DNA of 64,000 nucleotides from Candidatus Gastranaerophilales bacterium (GCA_944326905.1 CALVFU010000001.1:124001-188000); one strand, 5' to 3'; shown: positions 1-9,666, counted from the first letter of the stretch. Numbers and translations are program-made. The notes: generated by a model from the letters alone, not told the origin.

Positions 1-1
1 G

Positions 2-655
2 TTAAGGCTGCTAGCTCACGTATCAGGAGATGAACACTTAATCGAAGCTTTTAACGAAGGAATAGATATTCATACAAGAACTGCCTCCAAGGTATTTGGC
101 GTAACGCCGGATGAGGTTACAAAAGATATGCGCCGCAAGGCTAAAGCTGTAAACTTTGGTATTGTATACGGGCAGTCAAAATACGGACTTGCAAAATCTA
201 TTAACGTTACTGCCGCTGACGCACAAGAATTTATTGATAAATATTTTGAACATTTTCCAAAAGTACATGAGTATATGGAGTACGAGCGGGAATTTGCAGC
301 AGAGCATGGGTATGTAGAAACGATGTACGGCAGACGCCGTTATCTTGGGGCGGAGTTAAGCAGTTCCAATTTTCAAATACGTGAATTTGCCCAACGCGCA
401 GCCATTAATCAGCCGCTCCAAGGCAGTGCCGCTGATTTAATAAAAATGGCAATGATTGAAGCAGATAAACGTTTAACAAAGGGCGGGTACAAAACCAGAA
501 TGATTTTACAAGTCCACGATGAACTTATATTTGAAGTTCCAAAGTCTGAGCTTGAAGATATTAAAGCGCTGGTAAAAGAAGCAATGGAGTTAGGTCAGCC
601 ATTAAAGGTTAAACTGGAAGTAGATATAGCTGCGGGGGCAACATGGAACGAATAA
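2..655 (+). CDS. polA: DNA polymerase I, C-terminal part (5' truncated by window edge)
   Basis: This is the 3' end of a family A DNA polymerase, which fills gaps in repair and replaces RNA primers. The reading frame is open from base 2, so the gene enters from the left. Visible are the start of the palm/fingers region (SGDEHLIEAFNEGIDIHT), motif B on the O-helix (RRKAKAVNFGIVYG) and motif C (QVHDELIFEVP) with the catalytic His-Asp. The end GATWNE fits a normal family C-terminus. The last 13 bases overlap the next gene, which suggests translational coupling. The identity is secure; the 5'-3' and 3'-5' exonuclease regions lie outside the window. Confidence 0.97.
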   Translation, partial: LRLLAHVSGDEHLIEAFNEGIDIHTRTASKVFGVTPDEVTKDMRRKAKAVNFGIVYGQSKYGLAKSINVTAADAQEFIDKYFEHFPKVHEYMEYEREFAAEHGYVETMYGRRRYLGAELSSSNFQIREFAQRAAINQPLQGSAADLIKMAMIEADKRLTKGGYKTRMILQVHDELIFEVPKSELEDIKALVKEAMELGQPLKVKLEVDIAAGATWNE

Positions 656-1284
656 AACTGCTTTTAATAGTATTGTTGGCTGCCGGCGGATTTTTTATTC
701 CGGCGTATTCTGATAACACTAAGTATACACCATCTTCTGTAAAGGCGGTTAATCTTTCGCCTATAGAAACAAAAACGCCCGAAGTCAAAGCTGTTAATCT
801 TTCTAAACCGAGAACTCCCCAAAATAATTCGGAGCCGTTAAAAGTACAAGCAGTACCTGTGAATACAAAATCAGAGTCGGTTAAAGTTCAGGCAGTGCCG
901 GTTAATTCTCAAAATGAAAACGATAAGCCTGTTTATCAGCCGCCGGTTCAGCTTGCTGAGCCAAACGGGCAAGGTGTAAATTCTCTTACAGTACCTGTGG
1001 ATATTCAATCTGAGGCATGTAATAAGATTTTTAATATTGAGTGTGAAGAACTCTTTAATCTTACACTTGCTGCAATTATTGCAAATAATTTTAGCATAGA
1101 AGAATTGCAAACTAAAGGCGGTTATATAGAATTTAAAGCTGCAAGTAAAGAATTTTTAGCAATAATATCAGAGGTAGATAATAAAAATTCTATACTTAAA
1201 ATAACACCAACTAATGGTGTATACCACTTTGCTCCGGGAATTGTTTATAAGATTTTTGAATATATATCGCTTAAAACAAAATAA
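643..1284 (+). CDS. Secreted or periplasmic repeat-linker protein, unknown function
   Basis: A 213-aa protein. Residues 1-23 form a clear signal peptide: Lys/Arg near the start, a run of Leu/Ile/Val/Ala, then AYS as a likely cleavage site. Residues 30-100 are a low-complexity linker with two near-copies of VKAVNLS (33-39 and 48-54) followed by two of KVQAVPVN (67-74 and 81-88). A compact Cys-containing domain fills residues 125-213. The start overlaps the end of polA by 13 bases, so it is probably cotranscribed. I recognise no family. The layout (export signal, Pro/Val/Asn-rich spacer, small globular domain) suggests an envelope protein, which is inference. Confidence 0.75.
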   Translation: MERIKLLLIVLLAAGGFFIPAYSDNTKYTPSSVKAVNLSPIETKTPEVKAVNLSKPRTPQNNSEPLKVQAVPVNTKSESVKVQAVPVNSQNENDKPVYQPPVQLAEPNGQGVNSLTVPVDIQSEACNKIFNIECEELFNLTLAAIIANNFSIEELQTKGGYIEFKAASKEFLAIISEVDNKNSILKITPTNGVYHFAPGIVYKIFEYISLKTK

Positions 1285-1316
1285 AAAGGAAAGGATCCCC
1301 CAAAAAAAATAACGAA

Positions 1317-2156
1317 ATGAAAATCAATAGAATAATAGGATATAGTTTACCCCAGGAGTCACAAAATCAAGTAAATTACAAGGCAATGAAATCGTCGCAG
1401 TTTGAAGGATTGGATTATTTTTGTATGCGCCAGCAAAAAGCGCCAATTGAAAAATTTAACGGCTTAAGAGATTTTTATAACTGGGCACTGATTCAATTAA
1501 ATAAAAAAATAAAAAAAGATTTACGCGGTAAAAGTGAAGGAACCAAAGAAAAAAGAATAAGTTTGCTTGAAGCCTGGAAAGCGGGTTTAGAAAATTATTC
1601 GCCGATAGTAAGTCTAATTACACTGCCATCGCTCGTTAAAAATTTAAAAACAAATAATGATAATTTACCGCCTATATTTAACAGTACGGTGTTTGAGGAA
1701 ACAATATCAGATTTAGAAGGTGCATTATTTTTAGATAGAGAGTTTCAGTTTGATATTTCAAGTGTATACAAAAAAAATTTGCAAGATAAAATGCTGCTGA
1801 TTACAACCAGAAAATCTGAATTTCAGGAGGGCTGGATAAAGATTACACCTTCTAAAAATGAAGAAGAAGTTAAGAAAAACGCTGAACTCTTGAACGTTTT
1901 CTCCAGAAAAACCTGGTGTACCAAAGGAGTAAAAAGCGAGATTTATGTAAAGAATTTTGGTTTTAGAATTTTTGTCCGTAATGGTGAGCCGGTGTTATGT
2001 ATAAGACTGCAAAACAATACAGTATGCGAGATACAAGGTTCAAATAACGATTCTGTAATTCCGCAAAACTATAGACCGTTAATTATGGATTATATTGATA
2101 AAAATAATTTAGAACTAGATTGTGATATGGAAGCGGAGTTAGCGGGTTATTTATGA
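1317..2156 (+). CDS. Hypothetical protein with a WCT-type C-terminal domain
   Basis: A 279-aa protein with no signal peptide or membrane segment. The first 25 residues carry a variant (VNYKAM) of the Phe-containing N-terminal motif seen in other local hypothetical proteins. Residues 90-180 are charged and helical. Near the C-terminus, TWCTKG followed by a Tyr, a GFRIFV strand and NGEPVLCIRL looks like the WCT...G-F-x-I-x-V...G-x-P-V pattern of some PcfJ-like plasmid/phage proteins. That resemblance is by eye and weak. A purine-rich stretch at 1286-1296 lies rather far from the ATG for a ribosome site. It is convergent with rlmH, overlapping it by 10 bases. Confidence 0.65.
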   Translation: MKINRIIGYSLPQESQNQVNYKAMKSSQFEGLDYFCMRQQKAPIEKFNGLRDFYNWALIQLNKKIKKDLRGKSEGTKEKRISLLEAWKAGLENYSPIVSLITLPSLVKNLKTNNDNLPPIFNSTVFEETISDLEGALFLDREFQFDISSVYKKNLQDKMLLITTRKSEFQEGWIKITPSKNEEEVKKNAELLNVFSRKTWCTKGVKSEIYVKNFGFRIFVRNGEPVLCIRLQNNTVCEIQGSNNDSVIPQNYRPLIMDYIDKNNLELDCDMEAELAGYL

Positions 2157-2617
2157 TAAGTTTCTTTTTTAATAATTTTAAAAGCACGGTAAATCTGTTC
2201 AGTTAGTATTAATCTTGCAAACTCATGTAAAAAAGTCATTTTAGACAAACTTAGTTTAAAATCAGCTCTTTGAGAAACCTTAACAGAAAGCCCGTGGGAT
2301 GAGCCGATTACAAAAACTAACTCGCTTATGCCCGAGCAAATTATACTGTTTATTTTAGAGGCAAATTCTTCTGAAGAGAGTTGTTTTCCACTAATTTCAA
2401 GCGTTATCACATAACTGTCTTTTTTAATGTTTGCAAGTATTTTATCCCCTTCAATATCAAGAGATTTTTCGAGCAGGTTTTCATCAAAAAACTGTTCCGG
2501 CTTTATTTCCACTACATCAAGCGGGCAGTACGCTTGAATCCGTTTTAAGAATTCTATAGTACCTTCTTTTATATAAGTTTCTTTTAGTTTACCAAGAGCG
2601 ATGATTTTAATTTTCAT
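2147..2617 (-). CDS. rlmH: 23S rRNA (pseudouridine1915-N3)-methyltransferase RlmH
   Basis: SPOUT-fold methyltransferase that uses SAM to methylate pseudouridine 1915 in helix 69 of 23S rRNA. The protein begins MKIKIIALGKLKE and has 156 residues, the usual family length. The knotted SAM-binding region is visible as FVIGSSHGLS, and the conserved C-terminus as LSKMTFLHEFARLILTEQ through ending YHK. A longer frame starting at 2653 exists, but its first 12 residues lie inside the upstream mscS gene and do not fit the family. The ATG at 2615-2617 overlaps the 3' end of that channel gene by 11 bases, so the two are probably coupled. Confidence 0.96.
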   Translation of the reverse strand: MKIKIIALGKLKETYIKEGTIEFLKRIQAYCPLDVVEIKPEQFFDENLLEKSLDIEGDKILANIKKDSYVITLEISGKQLSSEEFASKINSIICSGISELVFVIGSSHGLSVKVSQRADFKLSLSKMTFLHEFARLILTEQIYRAFKIIKKETYHK

Positions 2618-3458
2618 TTTTTTGAACGTATACAGTTTGAGACGGGAAGGCAAATTCTATTCCTTCCTCGCGAAACCTTTTTATTATTTCTCTGATAACA
2701 GCATCTTTAATAAGACAGTATTCAGCCCATAAACGTGTTTTTGTATTAACATAGAGTCTTAAGGTAATTTGGCTGTCATCTAATGAACTTACAAATGCAA
2801 GAGGATCATCTTCTACTTGCGGGTTATTAATTGCAGCTGTTTTTAATATTTCAACAGCTTTAGAAATTTTTTCGTTTGATGTGGAGTATTCTATTCCAAT
2901 AAACATGTCTATTCGGCGCGCCTTTATTGTGGTTATATTGGTAATTGCTGAATCAGCTATGATGTTATTAGGGATATTAATGACATAATTGTCCATAGTA
3001 ATTAGTTTTGTAGAGCGGAAATTTATATCAGTTACAGTACCCTCCATTCCGTTAAATCTAATAAAATCTCCAACTTTATATACTCTATCCCAAATAACAG
3101 CAAATGAACCAAAAACATTTGCGATAGTTTCTTTTGCCGCGAAACCGACTGCCATACCTACAATACCAAAACCGGCTATAAGCGAAGTGACCGAGTAACC
3201 GTTTGACTGCAGGAAGGAGGCTATAATTACAAACAAAATTAGGATTTTAAGTATTTTAATTAATACGGGGACAAGCCTTAAGATTGGAGCTTCACTTTTG
3301 TGATTTTTGAGTTTTTCCTGTACTTTAGCATACAGTAAATCTAAGGCTTTAATTGATATATAGATTATGATAACGTTAATTATGATACTAAATATTAGTA
3401 CCTTGTGGGTTAAGAAAAACTTTCCAAGACTTTCGGTTAATTTAGTACTAAAATCCAT
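2607..3458 (-). CDS. MscS-family mechanosensitive ion channel
   Basis: A small-conductance mechanosensitive channel-type protein of 283 aa, acting in the inner membrane as an osmotic safety valve. Three hydrophobic segments occupy the N-terminal 120 residues. The pore-lining helix region SLIAGFGIVGMAVGFAAKE and the following TIANVFGSF match the Gly/Ala-rich TM3 of the family. The beta domain follows (WDRVYKVGDFI, then GTVTDINFRSTKLITMDN) and then the alpha/beta C-terminal domain. The length equals the minimal MscS form. Its end overlaps rlmH, and pcrA lies 18 bases upstream on the same strand, so pcrA-mscS-rlmH may be one transcript. Confidence 0.93.
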   Translation of the reverse strand: MDFSTKLTESLGKFFLTHKVLIFSIIINVIIIYISIKALDLLYAKVQEKLKNHKSEAPILRLVPVLIKILKILILFVIIASFLQSNGYSVTSLIAGFGIVGMAVGFAAKETIANVFGSFAVIWDRVYKVGDFIRFNGMEGTVTDINFRSTKLITMDNYVINIPNNIIADSAITNITTIKARRIDMFIGIEYSTSNEKISKAVEILKTAAINNPQVEDDPLAFVSSLDDSQITLRLYVNTKTRLWAEYCLIKDAVIREIIKRFREEGIEFAFPSQTVYVQKNEN

Positions 3459-3476
3459 TAAATATTCTCCTATTTA

Positions 3477-5969
3477 TTAAAATTTCTTTAGTTTAGCAAA
3501 ACTTGCATCCATTGCTTTTCTGCCTTTAGCGCCAAAATCAATTGTATACATGGTGCTTGAGCCTACTTGAATAACTTCAACGATATGTCCAATCCCCAGT
3601 TTTTCGTGAAACACGCGCTCTCCTTCGTTAAAGTAATATTCAACGTGTCCTGATGTAATATCGTGCTCTTTTTTAAGTTCCAGTTCGTGTTGTATTTGTT
3701 CTTTTTTTTGTTTTTCTTCAATCATCCGTTTAATAGCGTTGTCTTCAAAAAATTTGTCGATTTTTTCTCTGTTTTTTTCAATATTTTTTTGAGATTTAAC
3801 CATAAAACTTTTTGCCGGTGTCATTTGCGGTTTTTTAATATAAGCAGATTTATTATTTTGTGGTGCAGAGGAAATATTTTTTAGACTGGGAGCGGTAAAA
3901 TTACTGCCAAAACCGCTTACAGGTTTAACATAACCGTCTTTGTCAAATGAAGATTTGCCTGTTTTAATTTTTTCAACAGCGCTTTTGAAAGTTCTTGTAA
4001 TATGACTGGCATTTGATTCTTGACGGTCAAGCAGTTTACTTGGAATTTCCTCTAAAAAGCGGCTCGGGTTGTAGTACTTGTATTCGCCCCACATTTGACG
4101 GCGCTTAGCATTTAGCAGGTAGAGTTTTTCTTCTGCACGTGTTACGCCTACGTACATCAGCCTTCTTTCTTCTTCAATTTCTGATAAAGAATTAAAAGTC
4201 CTTTGAGACGGGAATATCCCGTCATCCATACCGGCAAGGAATACTATAGGAAACTCAAGACCTTTAGAGGAGTGCAGAGTCATTAGAGTTACATTATTTG
4301 CAATTTCATCTAACCCGTCTAGGTCTGAGACTAACGAAACCTGTGCCAAAAATTCACCCAAAACATTATCCGGGTCCTCCGGCTCAAAGTCATTAGCCAC
4401 GTTTACAAATTCCTGTAAGTTTTCAATACGAGCTTCATCTTCCGGCGTATTTTGCATTTGAAGCTCTCTTATATACCCGCTCCTGTCAAGAACAAGACCT
4501 ATAAACTCGTATAACGGATATTTAGGCTGCTCTTCTTTAAATTTGTCTATTAAGGTAATGAAGTCTTTAAGCTTTGCCGCTGTTCCGGATTTTATTTGTG
4601 TTATTTCACTAATTCTTTTAACTGCCTGGTAAAGGCTGATTTCATTAGCATCCGCAAAATCCTGCAAGTGTTTTAGCGTTGTATCGCCAATAGAACGTTT
4701 TGGAACATTAACAATTCGCTTGAAGCTTTGAGAATCATCAGGGTTATAAATTAATTTTAAGTAAGCAACTGCATCTTTAATTTCCTTACGGTCGTAGAAC
4801 TTAAGTCCTCCGTAGATTCTGTAAGGAATACCAGCGGCAATCATGGCCTCTTCAATAGCGCGCGATTGGGCGTTTGTACGGTATAAAACTGCAAACTGAT
4901 TGTAATTTGATGACGTATTTTTAATAGTAGATGCTATATAGGTGGCTTCATCTGTTTCATCTTCTGCTTCATAAAGTGTAATTTTTTCGCCGTCGCCCTT
5001 TTGGGAGTAGAGAACTTTGTCTACACGCTCTTCGTTATTTTCTATGACAGCATTTGCTGCTGCAAGAATATTTGCGGTAGAGCGGTAATTTTGTTCAAGT
5101 TTTATTATTTTTGTATCTTTAAAATCTTTTTGGAAATTAAGAATAATTTTAAAATCAGCTCCCCGCCAGCTGTAGATTGATTGGTCGACATCGCCGACAA
5201 CACAAAGAGAGCGTTCAGGCGGAATTGCTTCAAGATTATTTGTGTATAAGGCTCTTACAAGCTGGTATTGTGCCTGGTTTGTATCTTGAAACTCATCAAC
5301 CAGAATATGTTTGAATTTTTTGTAATATTTTTCACGAACTTCTGCATTTTGTTCCAGAAGTTTTACTGCAAGCATTAACATATCGTCAAAGTCTATTGAA
5401 TTATTGTTTGTAAGGGTATTTTCATACATCTCGTAAATCTGGGCAATTCTCTGAGTTTTATAGTCGCGGGCAAAAGTTGCAAAATTATAAGCATCCTCCA
5501 TCTTATTTTTAGCGTTAGAAATAACAGCTTTGACAAGTTTGGGCTGATAGAGTTTATCATCCAGATTTAACTTCTTAATACACTGTTTAATAATAGCAAG
5601 TGAGTCTTGTTCGTCATAAATTGAAAAGTTTTTATCAAGGAATTTTCCTGATTGAAATTTATAATTTTCAATATCCTGTCTTAGTATTCTGCCGCAGATA
5701 CTATGAAAAGTTCCTACCCACATATTTCTGACGGTTTCCTCTCCCAGAATTGAAGATAGTCTTGCGCGCATTTCTTTAGCTGCTTTGTTAGTAAAAGTAA
5801 CAGCCAAAATATCTCGGGCGCGTATTCCTGATTTAATCATATAGGCAATACGAGAGGTTAAAACTCGTGTTTTTCCGCTGCCTGCTCCTGCAAGAATAAG
5901 GAGAGACCCCTTTATTGTCTTTACTGCTTCCAATTGTTCTGAATTAAGATTATTTAAGATGTTTTCCAT
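3477..5969 (-). CDS. pcrA: UvrD/PcrA-type ATP-dependent DNA helicase
   Basis: A superfamily 1A 3'-5' DNA helicase of 830 aa, acting in nucleotide excision repair and in clearing RecA filaments or stalled forks. Visible are the Q motif and Walker A (LAGAGSGKT, Lys33), motif Ia (AVTFTNKAAKEM), motif II (ILVDEFQDTN), motif III (VGDVDQSIYSWRGAD), motif IV (LEQNYRS), motif V (MTLHSSKGLEFPIVF) and motif VI (RRLMYVGVTRAEEKLYL). After a linker at about 650-775 the C-terminus GERVFHEKLGIGHIVEVI is the Tudor-like domain that binds RNA polymerase in PcrA. This is the most orthodox of the four SF1 helicases in the window. Confidence 0.96.
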   Translation of the reverse strand: MENILNNLNSEQLEAVKTIKGSLLILAGAGSGKTRVLTSRIAYMIKSGIRARDILAVTFTNKAAKEMRARLSSILGEETVRNMWVGTFHSICGRILRQDIENYKFQSGKFLDKNFSIYDEQDSLAIIKQCIKKLNLDDKLYQPKLVKAVISNAKNKMEDAYNFATFARDYKTQRIAQIYEMYENTLTNNNSIDFDDMLMLAVKLLEQNAEVREKYYKKFKHILVDEFQDTNQAQYQLVRALYTNNLEAIPPERSLCVVGDVDQSIYSWRGADFKIILNFQKDFKDTKIIKLEQNYRSTANILAAANAVIENNEERVDKVLYSQKGDGEKITLYEAEDETDEATYIASTIKNTSSNYNQFAVLYRTNAQSRAIEEAMIAAGIPYRIYGGLKFYDRKEIKDAVAYLKLIYNPDDSQSFKRIVNVPKRSIGDTTLKHLQDFADANEISLYQAVKRISEITQIKSGTAAKLKDFITLIDKFKEEQPKYPLYEFIGLVLDRSGYIRELQMQNTPEDEARIENLQEFVNVANDFEPEDPDNVLGEFLAQVSLVSDLDGLDEIANNVTLMTLHSSKGLEFPIVFLAGMDDGIFPSQRTFNSLSEIEEERRLMYVGVTRAEEKLYLLNAKRRQMWGEYKYYNPSRFLEEIPSKLLDRQESNASHITRTFKSAVEKIKTGKSSFDKDGYVKPVSGFGSNFTAPSLKNISSAPQNNKSAYIKKPQMTPAKSFMVKSQKNIEKNREKIDKFFEDNAIKRMIEEKQKKEQIQHELELKKEHDITSGHVEYYFNEGERVFHEKLGIGHIVEVIQVGSSTMYTIDFGAKGRKAMDASFAKLKKF

Positions 5970-6059
5970 ACCCTATTTCCAAAATTACGTTTTTATGCTA
6001 ATATAGTTCAGCATACTCAAAATAAATATTTTTTGCAATTAGAAAGCGGGTAAAGTATT

Positions 6060-6641
6060 ATGACAGAAATTAAGAATTTTGCAGATGAAGAAGAAAAACA
6101 GCAGCAGGCATCAATAATGGTGCCGGTAGATGATATGGATGTCGCCCATGCGTCACCTGATACGGTTGATGAATTGGCAATGGAGCTTGCAACAATAAAA
6201 CAGCCGGCAAAAAGAATTGCAATAATCGGCTCAAGAAACCTCGCAATAACTCATCAGCAAATGATTGAAACTCTTACTACCGCGCTTGTATTGCAAGGTA
6301 ATACAATTATAACCTCCGGCGGCTCCTGCGGAACAAATGCAGCAGCCATCCGCGGTGCTATGAAGTCTAATCCTGATAAGCTTAAAGTTATTCTTCCTCA
6401 GACTATTGGACAACAGCCAAGTGACGTTCAGGATCAATTGATAGGAGTACCAAATATTGTTGAGCATGCTGATCGTGCAATGATGACGCTTGCCGATGCT
6501 TCAAGAGTTTGTAACAGAGAGATTATTGACGATTGTAATCAGTTGATATGTTTCTTGTCACATACATCAAAAACTCTTCATACAGCAGTTGAGTACGCTG
6601 AGGAAGGACATAAAGTAGTAACCGTTTTCTATCTGGATTAG
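6060..6641 (+). CDS. DprA/LOG-like Rossmann-fold protein
   Basis: A 193-aa protein. After a charged, probably flexible N-terminal 45 residues it has a Rossmann-type domain: IAIIGSRN at about 53-60, then TSGGSCGTNAAAIRGA at about 86-101 and VILPQTIGQQP. These are the nucleotide-binding patterns of the DprA/Smf and LOG superfamily. It lacks the extra SAM and winged-helix domains of full DprA, so it resembles the short proteins annotated in cyanobacteria as DNA recombination-mediator protein A. A role in natural transformation is not shown. The next gene starts 2 bases after its stop, so it leads an operon with the HEAT-like and TPR genes. Confidence 0.75.
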   Translation: MTEIKNFADEEEKQQQASIMVPVDDMDVAHASPDTVDELAMELATIKQPAKRIAIIGSRNLAITHQQMIETLTTALVLQGNTIITSGGSCGTNAAAIRGAMKSNPDKLKVILPQTIGQQPSDVQDQLIGVPNIVEHADRAMMTLADASRVCNREIIDDCNQLICFLSHTSKTLHTAVEYAEEGHKVVTVFYLD

Positions 6642-6643
6642 TT

Positions 6644-7810
6644 ATGGAACTTTTGAAAAAACTTACCGGCAAAAATCTGGCGGAGTATGAGGTCGCGGCA
6701 CGGGAGCTTGTTAATACACCAAATGTTGCTCTGTTTAAAGAACTTGTTGCGCGTGATGATTATATTTTCCCGTTTATAAAACAAAATGTCGCAAAAAGAA
6801 TATTAGAGGCTTGTTCTGATACGAATTATCAGAATCTGTACCAGTTTATGCCGTATTACTCACCTTATTATGAAGATGTTATAGTTTCTGTTTTAGCAAA
6901 GTTTGACTCGCATAATGCTGGACAAAAAATGATTGAATACTTGAAATCAGGTACAGAAGACGAAAAGTGCTATGCGTCAGCTTATCTAATCCGTAACCCG
7001 GACAGTGCTGCAGGTGAATACCTGAGAGAACATATTTTTTCAGAGAATGAATACTTAGCAGCAAATTCAGTCATGGCTCTTAAAAAATTAGATGATTCTA
7101 AAGCCTTTAATATTGGAATCGAAAAATTGAATTCGGCTGATGACTACGAAGTATACGCCGGCGTTAAGTTTTTAGCCAGCTGGGGTGATAGTTCATACAT
7201 AGATAAGTTGTATGATGTCCTTCACCATACTTCTATCCCTGAGTATATAGCTCTTGAGATTAATACGCTTGAACCGCTTATTGACGGACTTAGCACCAAG
7301 AGAGCCGAAAATGCTGCACTTGCTCTCTGCCATATAATTTCCAGTCTGAGTGAATTAATTTCACTGGATACAATTTTTGAACTTAATTTTTTCGATATTT
7401 TAAAAAAATTGGCAGTTTCTAATGAAAGTTATGCGGCAGTTGTTCTTATGATGGCAAAACAATTGTTCGGAGAGATTTCTGCAAATGATGAATACCTCTT
7501 TGACTTAGACAAAAATACAAAAGATGAAATTTATATAATTAATAATATACTATCTAATTTACAAATAAAAAAACTTGAAAGCGGTATTCTGGAAGAAGCT
7601 TATGAAGATAGTCCTTTTATCTCTTTTGTAATTGATTTCATAAATGATGCAGAGGTTTTAAAATCGTTGATGGAAGGAAATAATCAGACGGTTATATTAA
7701 AAGCATTGGAACGTTTAAAAGTGCTGGGGCTTCTTGATGATGCATCTAAATCGGTCGGATTAGCTCATATAACAAATGAAAATATTAAGGCAGTTGCTGC
7801 CGCATTATAG
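6644..7810 (+). CDS. HEAT-repeat-like alpha-solenoid protein
   Basis: A 388-aa, almost all-helical protein with no signal peptide or membrane segment. Repeating pairs of helices of about 30-35 residues, with hydrophobic spacing typical of HEAT/ARM repeats, are clearest at about 85-200 (for example CYASAYLIRNPDSAAGEYL and YLAANSVMALKKLDDSKA). Such solenoids bind proteins; a partner cannot be named. It begins 2 bases after the DprA-like gene and is followed closely by the TPR gene, so the three are probably cotranscribed. Function unknown. Confidence 0.75.
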   Translation: MELLKKLTGKNLAEYEVAARELVNTPNVALFKELVARDDYIFPFIKQNVAKRILEACSDTNYQNLYQFMPYYSPYYEDVIVSVLAKFDSHNAGQKMIEYLKSGTEDEKCYASAYLIRNPDSAAGEYLREHIFSENEYLAANSVMALKKLDDSKAFNIGIEKLNSADDYEVYAGVKFLASWGDSSYIDKLYDVLHHTSIPEYIALEINTLEPLIDGLSTKRAENAALALCHIISSLSELISLDTIFELNFFDILKKLAVSNESYAAVVLMMAKQLFGEISANDEYLFDLDKNTKDEIYIINNILSNLQIKKLESGILEEAYEDSPFISFVIDFINDAEVLKSLMEGNNQTVILKALERLKVLGLLDDASKSVGLAHITNENIKAVAAAL

Positions 7811-7852
7811 AAGCTTGATATCCGCTTGTGTTTGGATAATAATACGGATAGT

Positions 7853-9610
7853 ATGAAAACATTAGAAGAGATAAATGATTTAATAGCCGCAAATAATTTT
7901 GATGAGGCAAAGTCAGAACTTGAACAAGTAATTAATACTGAGCCAAATAATTTTGAGTACAAAAAATTACTGGGGCTTTGCAACATAAATCTTGATAATT
8001 ATATCGAGGCAAAATCCAATTTTGAAGACGTATTAAAATATGCCCCAGAAGATGCAACATCCTGGTTTTATCTTGGTAACTGCTATGATTCAATAGACGA
8101 TATGCAATCTGCAGAAGCTGCTTTTAAAAAAGTAATAGAACTCAGACCTGATTACTCGGAAGGTTACAAAAGTCTTGCACTTGTTTACATGAAAGAAGGG
8201 AAGTATCAAGAACTCTCTGTATGTGCTCAAAAGGGTTCTGAAATCGAGCCCGATGAGTACATTTTTCCGTACCTCATCGGTACTTCTTTTATGGCTCAAA
8301 AGGAATTTGATAATGCTATATTGTTCTTTCAGAGAGCGCTTAAGCTTTCAGACAACAATCCTCAGGTGATTAACAGTCTTGGCACTTGTTATCTGACTAT
8401 GGGTAAAAATGATAAAGCGCTTGAATTGTATCTTGAAGTCTTAAAAACATCTCCTGATGATGCCCTTGCAAACTATAATGCAGGTTCTGTCTATCAATTA
8501 TTAAATCAACATGATAAAGCGTGCGAATATTTTGAAAAAGCAAATGAATTGGGTGAAACAGAAACATTCCTTGTTGCCTGGGCTTTGTCATTAATGAAAT
8601 CAAAACAGTTTAATAAAGCAATTGAGGTATATAAAAAACTTGCTATTTCTCATCCTGAGAAAGATAGTTACAGATATAACATGGCTCTATGTTATGAGGA
8701 GATTGGAAATTTTCAGGCTGCAATTAATTTGTTAGAAAATATTGTTATGGTAAATCCTAAATTTATTATGCCCGCTCAAAAACTTGCTGCCCTATATATA
8801 GAAACAGGGGAGCTTAGAAAGGCAAAAGATATATACGATAAAGTACTTCTTAAAAACAAAGTAAATGCGGAAGTTTTTTATCAATATGCAATACTTTCAA
8901 CCCAGCTGTGTGATACTGATACGGCAGAAAAAATCTTGAAAAAAGTTATAAAAATGAATCCAAACACAGCAAAAGCGCATAAAGATTTAGGGGTAATATA
9001 CTTAGGCAAGCGGCTTTTTGATTGGGCGGAAGATGAGTTTAATACTGCAATTAAGCTGGCACCAAATGATATAGATATAATTTTTGAATACGCAAACTAT
9101 TTGTATTCAATTGCGGATTATAAAAATGCGGACAAATACTATCAAAGAGCAATGGAGATTGATCCTAATTCTATTATTAAAACGTTTGCTGCACTTAATA
9201 AGTTAGCCCTTAATGAACTGGATGATGCTAAAACTTTAGTACTGGAAGCTCTTAGAATAGCAGGAGAGCACGAATATATTTTGTTTGTCGCAGGCAGAGT
9301 ATTTTTTGCCCTCAAAGACTATGAGTGCGCAAAAAACTATCTTATAAAAGCGCTTGAAAGAAAAGTCAGCGACGATACAATGAATCTTCTGGCTCTCACG
9401 TATTATGAGCTTGGAGAGTACGAGCAGGCAAACAATATTTTCTTAAATTTGATAGAAAAAAATCCTAAAAACACAATTTTACTTCTAAATTCAGCTAAAT
9501 GTTACGAGCAGTTAAACAAACAGGATGAAGCCTTGGCACAGGCTGATAGACTGCTTGAAATATTTCCTGATTGCGAAGAAGCGCTTGAATTAATAAGACG
9601 CGTTTCTTAA
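7853..9610 (+). CDS. Tetratricopeptide-repeat protein
   Basis: A cytoplasmic-looking protein of 585 aa made almost entirely of TPR units of 34 residues. Good examples are ATSWFYLGNCYDSIDDMQSA, AKAHKDLGVIYLGKRLFDWA and ALANYNAGSVYQLLNQHDKA. I estimate 14-16 repeats. A longer frame opens at a TTG at 7826, but the ATG at 7853 is preferred because the first helix (MKTLEEINDLIAANNFDEA) begins there. TPR arrays are protein-binding scaffolds; the partner is unknown. It ends the apparent operon begun at 6060, and the next gene (rpmE) has its own promoter. Confidence 0.88.
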   Translation: MKTLEEINDLIAANNFDEAKSELEQVINTEPNNFEYKKLLGLCNINLDNYIEAKSNFEDVLKYAPEDATSWFYLGNCYDSIDDMQSAEAAFKKVIELRPDYSEGYKSLALVYMKEGKYQELSVCAQKGSEIEPDEYIFPYLIGTSFMAQKEFDNAILFFQRALKLSDNNPQVINSLGTCYLTMGKNDKALELYLEVLKTSPDDALANYNAGSVYQLLNQHDKACEYFEKANELGETETFLVAWALSLMKSKQFNKAIEVYKKLAISHPEKDSYRYNMALCYEEIGNFQAAINLLENIVMVNPKFIMPAQKLAALYIETGELRKAKDIYDKVLLKNKVNAEVFYQYAILSTQLCDTDTAEKILKKVIKMNPNTAKAHKDLGVIYLGKRLFDWAEDEFNTAIKLAPNDIDIIFEYANYLYSIADYKNADKYYQRAMEIDPNSIIKTFAALNKLALNELDDAKTLVLEALRIAGEHEYILFVAGRVFFALKDYECAKNYLIKALERKVSDDTMNLLALTYYELGEYEQANNIFLNLIEKNPKNTILLLNSAKCYEQLNKQDEALAQADRLLEIFPDCEEALELIRRVS

Positions 9611-9637
9611 AACTTGTTACGTAAGGTTTACAAAAAC

Positions 9638-9666
9638 TTGCTTTTAATTTTTATTCGCGCTAGAAT
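9638..9666 (+). promoter_or_regulatory. Sigma-70-type promoter of rpmE
   Basis: TTGCTT at 9638-9643, a 17-base spacer, and TAGAAT at 9661-9666. This predicts transcription starting near 9673, leaving a leader of about 50 bases before the rpmE ATG with AAGAAAGTAGG as a possible ribosome site. Confidence 0.65.

Noticed and set aside
1600-1607. GCCGATAG resembling a sigma-28 -10 element
   Set aside because: Inside a coding region and without the TAAAGTTT-like -35 at the right distance.
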